Positions 1 through 7,249 of a stretch of 17,505 bases of DNA are shown piece after piece. The notes beneath the pieces are model-generated. The model searched no databases. It saw only the letters and a list, made by a program, of their open reading frames with translations, and was not told the DNA's origin. The position numbers and the translations under genes are program-made. The first letter of the stretch is position 1, and every line of letters starts with the position of its first letter. The DNA is taken from the NCBI GenBank assembly GCA_964414425.1, contig CAYPWL010000055.1:1-17505 (forward strand), written 5' to 3'. Source of the DNA: GYS-P2D sp964414425 (GTDB lineage: Bacteria > Bacteroidota > Bacteroidia > Chitinophagales > Saprospiraceae).

Positions 1-72
1 ATTAGCAAACGGTTCGCGATCTGTAAAAAAATCAATGATGACATCTGAATCCACGAAGATTTTAAACGCCAT
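1..72 (-). CDS. PIN-domain toxin, VapC-like (partial, N-terminus only)
   Basis: Reading the minus strand from an ATG at 70-72 gives 24 codons that run off the window edge. The peptide begins MAFKIFVDSDVIIDFF and continues to TDREPFAN. This is the usual start of a PIN-domain ribonuclease: a beta strand followed by the first metal-binding Asp in the (I/V)(D)xD(V)IxD pattern. PIN toxins of VapBC-type modules cleave RNA using acidic residues that bind Mg2+ or Mn2+. The ATG overlaps the last 11 bases of the antitoxin gene, a translationally coupled arrangement typical of toxin-antitoxin operons. The remaining catalytic residues lie outside the window, so activity cannot be judged. Confidence 0.75.
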   Translation of the reverse strand, partial: MAFKIFVDSDVIIDFFTDREPFAN

Positions 73-316
73 ACTTCTTAGATAACTCATCAACAAGCAC
101 CTTCTTGTAGTCGAAATCCTCTTCAACACTTATAATGCCACGTAGTCTTCTAACTCTCGGGGATAATTGTGTCGGTTTAATTTCTCTATTATCCTTTGTC
201 AATAACTTGAAATAATTCTCTACTATATCTGATAAGCTTTGCCCCTTATCTCTGGCGTATATTTTGGCCTCTTCGATAATGTCCTTCTCTATTGTCAGAG
301 TAAGCTTAGTATTCAT
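62..316 (-). CDS. Antitoxin of a PIN-type toxin-antitoxin pair (DUF6364-like)
   Basis: This is a small basic protein of 84 residues if started at the ATG at 314-316 (MNTKLTLTIEKDII). An in-frame extension to 355 adds an unconvincing MLINTYIYMKLLA leader. The N-terminal strand KLTLTIEKDIIEEAKIYA followed by RDKGQSLSDIVENYF resembles a ribbon-helix-helix DNA-binding fold. The pattern, and the position directly upstream of a PIN toxin gene, match the DUF6364 antitoxins common in Bacteroidota. The C-terminal half (LSPRVRRLRGIISVEEDFDYKK) would be the toxin-neutralising segment. Such antitoxins usually repress their own operon. The family name is from recognition of the pattern; the antitoxin role is inferred mainly from the 11-bp overlap with the PIN gene. 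Confidence 0.75.
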   Translation of the reverse strand: MNTKLTLTIEKDIIEEAKIYARDKGQSLSDIVENYFKLLTKDNREIKPTQLSPRVRRLRGIISVEEDFDYKKVLVDELSKKYGV

Positions 317-599
317 GGCTAATAGTTTCATATAAATATACGTGTTGATTAACAATATTTCAACACGTGTAAATTCTTTAAGTAATGTGAGGAACCATTA
401 GAAGTTATCTTAGGCGGTAGACTTTTTTATTTCTGTAGATGCGCACTCCTTCAAGCGTCTCCCCCTACTGGGAGAAGGCCCGATCTCACACAAGGATGTA
501 TGAGAGAATTACTGATAAAGGGTCTGTAAATTAGCACAAAGCCAACAAAAAAAGGGGCTCTCACGAGCCCCCACTATAATGTTTAGTTTATAACACGCA
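317..599. other. Intergenic stretch with a degenerate hairpin
   Basis: About 280 bp lie between the toxin-antitoxin promoter side and the DUF2911 terminator. No convincing gene is seen. A short inverted repeat, TCTCCC and GGGAGA at about 459-475, sits in a GC-richer patch and may be a decayed REP-like element. The antitoxin promoter is probably within 317-420, but I cannot place its boxes confidently. Confidence 0.4.
547..571 (-). terminator. Rho-independent terminator of the DUF2911 gene
   Basis: On the minus strand GGGGCTC, a TCAC-type tetraloop region and GAGCCCC form a perfect 7-bp GC-rich stem (554-560 with 565-571). It is followed by seven T residues (the A-run 547-553 on the plus strand). 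It lies about 30 bp beyond the DUF2911 stop codon and is a textbook intrinsic terminator for that gene. Confidence 0.88.
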
Positions 600-1553
600 T
601 TACTTGAATGTCACTGGCAGCGCTGCCATGCTATTCTCCCATCCTACGAGGATGTTTACGTTATCACCATCCTCAGCGAAGGTGATCGTCATAGCCTCAA
701 GCGTCTCTGCTGTCTTCTGTACGGGTGCTTTAACGGTGACGACGTTCATCTCATCATCGTGGTTAGGATGTCCCCAAGAGTTGACATTTCTATGTACGAT
801 GAACTCCCAGTTGTCCTCATTTACCTTGGCGAACAAGCCATAAGTGCCTGCTCTTACCTCAGTTCCTCCGATAGTAACATTCTCGTAAAATGAAACTGTC
901 GTAGTCTGATTCGCGCCAACTCTCCACATGTTACCGTACTCAATCAATCCTCCAAAGATTTTTCTGTCTTTCATCTGTGGCCTGCTGTATACCACTCTGA
1001 TCTTTGGCTTGTTAGCATCAACCTCGTCAGCCTCGAGGAAGTTTTGGAAGCGTGATCTATCTGGGTATGATGCCATATCCATNNNNNNNNNNNNNNNNNN
1101 NNNNNNNNNNNNNNNNNNNNNNNNNNNNNNNNNNNNNNNNNNNNNNNNNNNNNNNNNNNNNNNNNNNNNNNNNNNNNNNNNNATATCCCAGTGGTCTTTG
1201 TTTACCTGTGCTAATAGTCTATAGACTCCTCTTGGAATTAGTGTTCCTCCGATTTCTACATTTTGATAGAAGGTAACCTCTGTACCCTCGTTAGCTCCCA
1301 GTCTCCAGTCTTGGCCGTATGGTACGAGTTCTCCGAAGATTACACGATCATTCTTGTATGGCTTACTGTAGAGCACTTTAATCTTTGGATCACGATTAGG
1401 ATCGTCAGCATCGAGGTAATTAGCAAAAGCGGCATCTCTTGGATAAGTAGCGATATCCATTGGGCTCTTGTCGAGACCTGGCCATTTGATATCCTGTGCC
1501 GAGAGCACAGAGTACGCCATTAAGAAGGCAAGAGAAAGTAAAAGATGTTTCAT
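600..1553 (-). CDS. DUF2911 protein, two domain copies interrupted by an assembly gap
   Basis: A signal peptide (MKHLLLSLAFLMAYSVLSAQ) is followed by WPGLDKSPMDIATYP and a DUF2911 module. Its hallmarks are IKVLYSKP, RVIFGELVPYGQDWRLGANE, TEVTFYQNV and IGGTLIPRGVYRL. The sequence then enters 100 Ns. After the gap a second module starts at MDMASYP, repeats every hallmark (IRVVYSRP, RKIFGGLIEYGNMWRVGAN, VGWENSMAALPVTFK) and ends normally. DUF2911 proteins are secreted Bacteroidota proteins of unknown biochemical role. Known family members usually carry one such module, so this may be a two-domain protein or two adjacent paralogues whose stop and start lie in the gap. Module 1 lacks about 67 C-terminal residues, more than 100 Ns can hold, so the gap length is not real. 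The frame match across the gap proves nothing. Confidence 0.75.
   Translation of the reverse strand: MKHLLLSLAFLMAYSVLSAQDIKWPGLDKSPMDIATYPRDAAFANYLDADDPNRDPKIKVLYSKPYKNDRVIFGELVPYGQDWRLGANEGTEVTFYQNVEIGGTLIPRGVYRLLAQVNKDHWDXXXXXXXXXXXXXXXXXXXXXXXXXXXXXXXXXXMDMASYPDRSRFQNFLEADEVDANKPKIRVVYSRPQMKDRKIFGGLIEYGNMWRVGANQTTTVSFYENVTIGGTEVRAGTYGLFAKVNEDNWEFIVHRNVNSWGHPNHDDEMNVVTVKAPVQKTAETLEAMTITFAEDGDNVNILVGWENSMAALPVTFK
1083..1182. other. Assembly gap of exactly 100 N
   Basis: A run of exactly 100 unknown bases lies inside the DUF2911 reading frame. The round number suggests a scaffolding placeholder and not a measured length. It lies between two similar DUF2911 modules, where repeated sequence could have broken the assembly. 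Confidence 0.97.
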
Positions 1554-1661
1554 AGTGATTTTAAAATGTTTAATTGAATTACAATATTTAACTACACTGC
1601 AATGATAGCAGTATCAGTAATGAAATAGATAATTTGAAAATTAGTTTAGCGGACATTTAGT

Positions 1662-1766
1662 AGTATCGAGTTGGGAAGTATCGAGTAAGCGAGTAAGTGA
1701 GTAACGAGTTCAAGTATCAAGTTGAACGTTGAGAAGTTAGGGAGTATCGAGTGGTGAGTATCGAAT
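1662..1766. repeat. Degenerate short direct repeats, consensus AGTATCGAGT
   Basis: Exact AGTATCGAGT occurs at 1662-1671, 1677-1686 and 1743-1752. Near-copies lie at 1700-1709 (AGTAACGAGT), 1713-1722 (AGTATCAAGT) and 1757-1766 (AGTATCGAAT). Between them are GAGTAAG and GTTGAGAAGTT relatives. Spacing is irregular and the unit drifts, so this is low-complexity intergenic repeat DNA and not a CRISPR array or strict tandem repeat. It lies in the 264-bp space between the DUF2911 gene start and the EamA gene end. Confidence 0.75.
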
Positions 1767-1780
1767 TGCTAACAAGCTTT

Positions 1781-1801
1781 CAATGCGGCTTCAGCCCATT
1801 G
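1781..1801. repeat. REP-like hairpin downstream of the EamA gene
   Basis: CAATG-C-GGC-TTCA-GCC-CATTG folds into an 8-bp stem with one bulged C and a TTCA loop. It lies 17 bp past the stop codon of the EamA gene. There is no following T-run on the minus strand, so it is more like a REP element or mRNA 3'-end stabiliser than an intrinsic terminator. Confidence 0.5.
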
Positions 1802-1817
1802 CACCTGGGAGTGGTCA

Positions 1818-2657
1818 TCAACCCTTAAACCGAGCCTTCACCCATACATTAGCCACAAGGCTTAGCACGATAATAGTCATAGCCAATAATGACACCATGG
1901 TCTGATACTCTCCAAACATCACCCAGCCCACGATGAGCGTGAATACTGCCTCCAAATATTTAAATGGAGTGATCAAGTTGGCCTCTGCAAGTTGTATCGC
2001 CTTGGTCATGTAGTACTGAGCGCCAAAACCCAATAGACCCATGCTGAGGAGCATCACCCACTCTTGAGCGGTGATGGGCGTCCAGTAGAATAGGATTCCT
2101 ATAGCTCCAGCAATCGTAGATATTGTCATAAAGTAATTGACGATCACTATAGGGTGCTCGGAGGAGCCGATCTTTCTGATAATGGTATAGACTAATCCAG
2201 TCATGAACGCTGATAGCATGGCAATGCCAAATCCGGTAGCAGAGATACGAGCATCGAATCCCTTGAGCATAATTATCCCGATGAATGCCGTGGCAAGGAG
2301 TAACCACTGCCAAGAGATGACTTTCTCCTTGAGGATAACAAGGGATAGAATGGTAGCAAAGATGGGTGCCGAATATCGCAGGGAAACGGCTGATGCCATA
2401 GGTAGTATCTGCATAGCTTTAAAAAACAGGAACATTGCTATCAAGCCCACGCCCCCCCGTATTATAAGCATGGGAGGATGATTGCCTTTCATTGGGATCT
2501 TGAAATGTCGCAGGAGCATAAACCCACAGATTGCGGAGCCTAATGACCGAAAAAATACCAGCTGTATAGTTGGCAGGTGATCTGCAGCTCTTATCACAAA
2601 GTTGAGACAGGTGAACAAGAGCGCAGCCAGGATCATATAAATGATGGCTCGACGCAT
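1818..2657 (-). CDS. EamA/DMT-superfamily permease
   Basis: This is a very hydrophobic protein of about 279 residues with roughly ten predicted membrane helices, in the two-fold EamA repeat of the drug/metabolite transporter superfamily. The first repeat runs from AIIYMILAALLFTCLNFVIRA to about residue 135; the second begins near GFGIAMLSAFMTGLVYTIIRK. The family-typical start of helix 4 (ASAVSLRYSAPIFATILSLVILKEKV) and its repeat (ANLITPFKYLEAVFTLIVGWVMFGE) are both present: the small/aromatic stretch ending in a conserved acidic loop residue. DMT permeases export metabolites, amino acids or drugs; the substrate cannot be told here. I start at the ATG at 2655-2657 because the slightly longer frame begins with TTG two codons earlier. 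It is divergent from the TonB-like gene across 122 bp. Confidence 0.9.
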   Translation of the reverse strand: MRRAIIYMILAALLFTCLNFVIRAADHLPTIQLVFFRSLGSAICGFMLLRHFKIPMKGNHPPMLIIRGGVGLIAMFLFFKAMQILPMASAVSLRYSAPIFATILSLVILKEKVISWQWLLLATAFIGIIMLKGFDARISATGFGIAMLSAFMTGLVYTIIRKIGSSEHPIVIVNYFMTISTIAGAIGILFYWTPITAQEWVMLLSMGLLGFGAQYYMTKAIQLAEANLITPFKYLEAVFTLIVGWVMFGEYQTMVSLLAMTIIVLSLVANVWVKARFKG

Positions 2658-2779
2658 CTGCAAATATGGCTATATGTTTATTATCGGAGCTATAGAAAGT
2701 GAGATACACATTCACTAAAACATTGTAACTTGATCCCGTTGCACATGATGTAAGTATATAATCTCGTTATGATCTCAAT

Positions 2780-3574
2780 ATGAATAACAACATAGCCCGT
2801 AGAGTATTAGTCACTATAGTAAGCTTGATTTTGAGCACGACGCTATTCATCTCTCAAGATGTGAATACGAGTCTTCACGGATTGCTCAAAGATGTACAAT
2901 GTGACATAGATGTCATCGACCCTCCGATGTCTCTCAATAAATCACAATTAGCAGTGGCTAAATCAATCGTTGACCTCAATCCCTACTATAAGCGATCTTG
3001 GGTTAAAGAATTTAAAAGGGTGGAGATCATAACAATACACGATGGTGAGGAGCGAGTTGCACTCGGCACAGATGATGGCTTGACACCTGAGCAACAGGAG
3101 AACCTATTGGCTGTTGATGATGATACAGAAGTTATCGTATTCATTAGATATATACCAGACAACTCTCTGCCCAATAATGAGGAGCATGACATCAAGTATA
3201 CCTTAGCGATTAACCCAGATAGTGATGCGCGCTATCCGGGATCAGAGGAGGAATTAGCGCAATACCTGCGCAGCAACTTACTGGATCATTTGCCAGATAG
3301 TACTTTTAGATTATATCAGATGGCAGCTGCTAAGTTTACCGTGGATGAAGCAGGACAGATTATCGAGCCTAAGATGTTTTGGCCTACAGAGAATAGCTCT
3401 GTTGACTCACTAATGGTACAGGCGATCTGCAATATGCCACAATGGATACCGGCTCAGTACGATAGCGGCCTCAAGGTGCCACAGGAATATGCACTCAATC
3501 TGGGAGATATGAGCAGTTGTGTTGCTAATCTGGTGAATACAAGGAATAACTCCCTGCCTCCAGAGAAAGAATAA
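2780..3574 (+). CDS. Secreted protein with a TonB C-terminal-like domain
   Basis: A 264-residue protein starts with a hydrophobic segment (residues 8-24, RVLVTIVSLILSTTLFI) that is a signal peptide or single anchor. Residues 150-241 follow the TonB C-terminal pattern of Bacteroidota: an (A)R(Y)PGSEEELAQYLRSNL helix, a strand KFTVDEAGQIIEPKMF, a helix with MVQAICNMPQWIPAQ, and a final strand VPQEYALNL. The MPxWxPA signature is the strongest marker. Proton-motive-force transducers of this type pass energy to outer-membrane receptors, and related domains also occur in BlaR/peptidase proteins. There is no long Pro/Lys-rich spacer, and the region 40-145 is unrecognised, so it may not be an energy transducer proper. 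It is first in a run of same-direction genes; the next starts 32 bp later. Confidence 0.65.
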   Translation: MNNNIARRVLVTIVSLILSTTLFISQDVNTSLHGLLKDVQCDIDVIDPPMSLNKSQLAVAKSIVDLNPYYKRSWVKEFKRVEIITIHDGEERVALGTDDGLTPEQQENLLAVDDDTEVIVFIRYIPDNSLPNNEEHDIKYTLAINPDSDARYPGSEEELAQYLRSNLLDHLPDSTFRLYQMAAAKFTVDEAGQIIEPKMFWPTENSSVDSLMVQAICNMPQWIPAQYDSGLKVPQEYALNLGDMSSCVANLVNTRNNSLPPEKE

Positions 3575-3606
3575 CTGACTTCAATTGATCAATAGCCGAT
3601 AACTCT

Positions 3607-3975
3607 ATGTCTCTACATAAATCCTTCTCTGTATATGCAGAGATGTTACTTGCTAATGAGGGTATTACTGCCATAGATACCTACTATCATCCCGATATAG
3701 AACAATACGAAAACCATCAAGAGCCACTGAGAGGTAAGAAGCTACTGAGAGCAAAGGAAGAGGCTGTCTCACAGGGTGTTACAGATGTTACGACCACACT
3801 CTCAGATGTGGTGATCGTCGAGCAGGAACAACTGGTCTGGGGCAGGATGAAGATCATATTTAACAGTGAGGAAGTAGGAGCAAAGATCCTCGACCAAGCC
3901 TTTATGCAGAGATGGAGTGGTGGTCAGATCATCGAACAACGATTTTATTATGCCGGAGTGATCGACCAAGAATAA
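3607..3975 (+). CDS. SnoaL/NTF2-like domain protein
   Basis: A soluble protein of 122 residues without signal peptide. The pattern of an N-terminal helix (SFSVYAEMLLANEGITAIDTYYHPDIEQYE), a short GKKLLRAKEEAV helix, and four strands (TDVTTTLSDVVIVEQEQLVWGRMKIIFN, AKILDQAFMQRWSGGQIIEQRFYY) is that of the SnoaL-like/NTF2 cone fold. Its usual features are the Y/F-rich opening pocket, the central VVIVEQEQLVWGRM strand and the closing W-x-G-x-I-x-x-x-x-F/Y. Members range from cyclases and isomerases to ligand-binding proteins; no catalytic Asp/His pair stands out enough to choose. It sits 20 bp upstream of the FadL-like gene, so it is likely co-transcribed, but a functional link is not evident. 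Confidence 0.7.
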   Translation: MSLHKSFSVYAEMLLANEGITAIDTYYHPDIEQYENHQEPLRGKKLLRAKEEAVSQGVTDVTTTLSDVVIVEQEQLVWGRMKIIFNSEEVGAKILDQAFMQRWSGGQIIEQRFYYAGVIDQE

Positions 3976-3995
3976 ATCTTGAAATCTAAACTGTT

Positions 3996-5405
3996 GTGAG
4001 TATAAGACATATTTTCACGGCATATAAAGCTAATGTGAAGAACCTTATACCATTGTTATGGATCCTCAGTAGCATACAATTGATAGGTCAGAGCTACTTC
4101 TATAATAGCCAACAATATGGTTTGCGCAGTAGGTTATTAGGAGGGGCAGTAACAGCTGGTAGTTCCGATCACAGCATGGTGTTTTACAACCCTGCTGCTC
4201 TCAGGTACGCTGAGGATAATACATTAGATCTGGCTTTGCTCATGCCTAATTACAGTACATATAATCACAACGGGTACTTGGGCACTGATCAGAATACAAA
4301 AACACAGGATTTTAATTTAAATCCTACGTTAATCACCTATAGTACGGATATCAATGATTTTAAGATTGTAGTGACGCTCCTACAAAGAGATAAATGGGAC
4401 ACCTCATTGAATTACAGTGAAGAAACGGCTGATGGTAATCAAATTAATAAAGAGTCTTTTAGTTACAATTATAAAGGGGATGAAACATGGATCGGCATAG
4501 GATCATCTTTCGACATTGGGGCGAGGTTTTCTCTTGGGATTAGTCAATTTTGGAGCATTTTTGGATCAGATTATCAATATAATTTACAGTCCGAACAGGT
4601 AGATATCATTACTGGCGTTCAGAATGGGTTTTTCTCTGATAATATTGATGTAAACTATTCTTCGATTTTAGCGATGGTGACTAAACTTGGAGCTACTTAT
4701 GATGCTGGGCGTCACAGATTTGGTTTAGTTGTTACAACGCCGAGATATAGTCCTCTAAATACAAGCGGCCGTATCGAACATTCGACGATTACGGTCAATC
4801 AAGACCAATTCAATCTATCCAATGTGACGGATTTTTCATTATCTCCGCAGATAAAATATGGTTGGGAATTGAGCCTCGGATATGCACAGAAATTAAATGA
4901 AGTCTCTGAACTATGGGCGAGTTTTTACTATATCAGTGAAGTTGAATCATATGATTTGTTTTCTGCTCTAGACAGAGTTGCAGGTAACACGGTTTTTGAA
5001 AGCGGCTCTGCTTCCGTAGCCAACTTTAGCGTAGGATATGCCTGTAACTTGTCAGAAACCGTCGAGTTTATAGGCAGTGTTAGAACCAACTTTACGAATT
5101 ATATAAATGGTGCTCAAGACCCGAGTAAATCTAAAATCCATGTTGCAGACGATGATCGATTTCATATAGCCGCAGGATGTAAGATGGACAGAACGAACTC
5201 ATCTTTCGTGGTTGGATTAGATTGGGGCTTCTCTTACGGACAGAGTCAGCAAGTGTTTGATGGTTTTCCTAATATTGACAAGCTTAATACTCAAGACGCT
5301 CCATTTGCTTACAACTCACTGACCTTGTTGCTGACCTATGAGTTTATCCTGAACTCTGTGAAGCGGAATATGAATAGAATTTTTGATAGAAATGAGTTAA
5401 GGTGA
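3996..5405 (+). CDS. FadL/OmpP1-like outer-membrane protein
   Basis: A 469-residue secreted beta-barrel. It opens with a signal peptide (core NLIPLLWILSSIQLIGQ). The mature N-terminus LRSRLLGGAVTAGSSDHSMVFYNPAALRYAED carries the GGA..A..D.....NPAAL pattern of the FadL/TodX (OmpP1) family, whose N-terminal hatch plugs the barrel. Alternating hydrophobic strands (FSLGISQFWSIFG, RFGLVVTTPRYSPL, WELSLGYAQKLNEV, NFSVGYACNLSETVEFIGSVRTNF) continue to the end, with YNSLTLLLTYEFIL as a late strand. FadL-type channels import hydrophobic substrates such as long-chain fatty acids or aromatics; the cargo is unknown here. The frame starts with GTG at 3996; a GTG at 4035 would give a cleaner signal peptide (MKNLIPLLWIL) and is an equally good start. 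No upstream ATG exists in frame close by. Confidence 0.85.
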   Translation: MSIRHIFTAYKANVKNLIPLLWILSSIQLIGQSYFYNSQQYGLRSRLLGGAVTAGSSDHSMVFYNPAALRYAEDNTLDLALLMPNYSTYNHNGYLGTDQNTKTQDFNLNPTLITYSTDINDFKIVVTLLQRDKWDTSLNYSEETADGNQINKESFSYNYKGDETWIGIGSSFDIGARFSLGISQFWSIFGSDYQYNLQSEQVDIITGVQNGFFSDNIDVNYSSILAMVTKLGATYDAGRHRFGLVVTTPRYSPLNTSGRIEHSTITVNQDQFNLSNVTDFSLSPQIKYGWELSLGYAQKLNEVSELWASFYYISEVESYDLFSALDRVAGNTVFESGSASVANFSVGYACNLSETVEFIGSVRTNFTNYINGAQDPSKSKIHVADDDRFHIAAGCKMDRTNSSFVVGLDWGFSYGQSQQVFDGFPNIDKLNTQDAPFAYNSLTLLLTYEFILNSVKRNMNRIFDRNELR

Positions 5406-5457
5406 CCAGGCAGTTAAAAAGTACGGATGCAACTGCTAAGCGCTCTAAATAAAAATA

Positions 5458-5856
5458 GTGACGACCTCAAGATACATCTATAACTTCGCTCAGGCTAAGT
5501 GGTCATACCTTGTGATATTAGTATTGTCTGTATTGATTTTGCCTGGACAAGATCCCCATGACTTGCTAAATCAGTGGCATACTAATGCGGTTGGCGATGA
5601 GAGTTTTGGACAATGTCAGCAATGGAAAATCACCTTTCCTGATGGATCAAAAGGGAAAGACCTGTGCCATCCTGTAGATCGAGTTAAGCAGGAATACTAT
5701 TATGTCAATGAGACAGACGATGGCATAGTCTTCAGAGTGCCGATACGCTCTAATAATGGGACCACACCTAACTCCAAGAATGTCAGATCTGAGTTGCGGG
5801 AACTGACACAGATGGATCTGAGCGTATGTTTTGGACGACACAAGGCAATCACGTGA
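5458..5856 (+). pseudogene. Alginate lyase family PL7, N-terminal part of a frameshifted gene
   Basis: This half encodes a signal peptide (hydrophobic core WSYLVILVLSVLIL, residues 15-28) and the beginning of a PL7 (alginate lyase 2) beta-jelly-roll: QCQQWKITFPDGS, then DDGIVFRVPIRSNNGTTPNSKNVRSELREL. RSELRE at residues 110-115 is the conserved RxELR active-site strand with the substrate-binding Arg. After ELRELT the frame degrades into QMDLSVCFGRHKAIT and stops. Homology-like sequence resumes one frame over (DGSERMFWTTQGNHV) from about 5811, so one base appears to be missing near 5809-5811, where an ACACAGAT in place of a likely ACNCAGAT would restore ELRELT-x-DGSERMFW. Start codon is GTG; no in-frame ATG is available. 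PL7 enzymes cleave mannuronate/guluronate bonds of alginate by beta-elimination outside the cell. Confidence 0.8.
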
Positions 5857-6344
5857 TCTATGTCAAGCAAGCAATTACCCGACTCACCATGAGGAAGCCA
5901 CATGTAGTTGCTACTCAGATCCATGGTAATAAGGAGGAGGGTATCGATTCTATGGTGCTGCGGTTGGATGAGGAGCGCCTCTACTTAAATTTTAATGGTG
6001 GTAAGCTGAGGAACAGTGTTACCATCAAGGAGAATTATATGTTGGGTACTATACATGAAGTGATATTTCAAGTGGTTGATGGCAAGCATTATTGCTACTA
6101 CAGCGAGGACGGTCAACTAAACGATGCATTCCTCAATTGGTCTGCCGAGCAATACCTCATCAGAGATGGAAGCAATGCAGTTCCTTTGGATCTCAACTAT
6201 GGAGATGTATACTTCAAATCTGGAAATTATACTCAGAGCAATAGAGATCGAGAGGGCGATGCTACTGATAATCCGAACAATTTCAGTGAGGTCGTCATCT
6301 ATGATCTAATCGTAGATCATGAGGGTGATCGCATTCCTGAGTAG
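5826..6344 (+). pseudogene. Alginate lyase family PL7, C-terminal part of the frameshifted gene
   Basis: This 172-codon frame carries the rest of the PL7 domain. VKQAITRLTMRKPHVVATQIHG contains the QIH motif (Gln and His at nt 5916-5924), and GDVYFKSGNYTQ (nt about 6204-6236) contains the YFKxGxYxQ motif with the catalytic Tyr. With RSELRE in the upstream half, all three PL7 active-site motifs are present. Joined with the first half the protein would be about 295 residues, a normal single-domain secreted PL7. No slippery heptamer is visible at the junction, so a programmed frameshift is unlikely; the choice is between a recent mutation and a sequencing error. Nothing else is decayed, which favours error or very recent loss. 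Downstream, ubiE starts 77 bp later. Confidence 0.8.
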
Positions 6345-6421
6345 ATACTGTGGTAATAAATAATCTTTTTAAATGCGCACGGTGTTATCGTGATATCTAA
6401 TTGTATATCAAGTAATATCTT

Positions 6422-7162
6422 ATGTCCAACGAGTCTTCCATTAAGCCCTATGCAGATCAGTCTACAGACAAGAAGGCTCAGGTCACCGAGATGTTTGATA
6501 ATATCTCAGGTCACTATGATCGGATGAATCGACTGATCACATTTGGTATGGATGTGGGATGGCGTAAGAAAGTCTTGAAGATTATCGCGGAGACAGAGCC
6601 ACAGTCAATACTTGATATAGCGACTGGTACTGGAGATATGCCTATGCTTATGAAGTCCACAGGTGCAGAGCGCATTGTCGGAATAGATATTTCTGCTGGC
6701 ATGCTCAGCGTAGCTAAGCAAAAAGTCCAAGACCAAAACCTGGAAGAACTCATCAGCTTTGAGTTGGGTGATGCTGAAAATCTCCCATATGCTAATAACA
6801 CATTTGATGCAGCTACCGTGAGTTACGGGATACGTAATTTTCAAGATCTGCAGAAGGGCTTGTCAGAGATATTGCGCGTATTGAGCCCTGATGGAGTATT
6901 AGTCATATTAGAAACCTCGGTGCCTGAATCATTCCCGATGAAGCAAGGGTATTGGGTACATACCAAGGTGATTCTCCCATTGGTGGGTCGACTCTTCTCG
7001 TCTGATAAGAGGGCTTACAGCTACCTCGGCGATTCGGCACATATTTTTCCATATGGGGAGCGACTTAAGAAGATCCTCATAGATGTAGGCTATTCCGATG
7101 TTGCTGTGATGCCTCAGGCTGGCGGAATCTCAACGATTTATAAAGCACAGAAAAAGGTCTAA
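6422..7162 (+). CDS. ubiE: Demethylmenaquinone methyltransferase UbiE/MenG
   Basis: A 246-residue SAM-dependent methyltransferase that adds the C-methyl group to demethylmenaquinone, the last step of menaquinone synthesis (the ubiquinone branch is absent in Bacteroidota, so MenG is the apt name). Family marks are VTEMFDNISGHYDRMNRLITFGMDVGWRKK (residues 21-50), the SAM motif I LDIATGTGDMP at 64-74, the acidic motif II residue in IVGIDIS, the ELGDAENLPYANNTFDAATVSYGIRNF stretch (114-140), LSEILRVLSPDGVLVILE (147-164) and the C-terminal SYLGDSAHIFPYGERLKKIL (200-219). Length and motifs are complete. The protein is cytosolic or membrane-associated. It stands 77 bp after the PL7 gene and 87 bp before the ThuA gene, which have no evident link to quinone synthesis. 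Confidence 0.96.
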   Translation: MSNESSIKPYADQSTDKKAQVTEMFDNISGHYDRMNRLITFGMDVGWRKKVLKIIAETEPQSILDIATGTGDMPMLMKSTGAERIVGIDISAGMLSVAKQKVQDQNLEELISFELGDAENLPYANNTFDAATVSYGIRNFQDLQKGLSEILRVLSPDGVLVILETSVPESFPMKQGYWVHTKVILPLVGRLFSSDKRAYSYLGDSAHIFPYGERLKKILIDVGYSDVAVMPQAGGISTIYKAQKKV

Positions 7163-7249
7163 TTGTCGATTTTGATATTGTTCGATAGTGAATTCTCACG
7201 TACGATTATATCTTTAGCCTGATACTCCATAAGATTAACATTAACTGGT

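Noticed and set aside
1662..1766. Possible CRISPR array in the AGTATCGAGT repeats
   Set aside because: The unit is only about 10 bp, spacing is 5 to 30 bp and irregular, copies drift, and there are no unique spacers of constant length or cas genes.
5411..5436. GCAGTT/AACTGC inverted repeat after the FadL-like gene as a terminator
   Set aside because: The stem is 6 bp with a 15-base loop and no T-run; it is too weak to call.
5805..5815. Programmed ribosomal frameshift in the PL7 gene
   Set aside because: No X_XXY_YYZ slippery heptamer and no strong downstream structure are visible; a one-base loss explains it more simply.
7171..7216. TTG and TATCTTTA as a Bacteroidota promoter of the ThuA gene
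   Set aside because: The second box is close to TAnnTTTG, but the spacing to the nearest TTG is about 28 bp, longer than usual.
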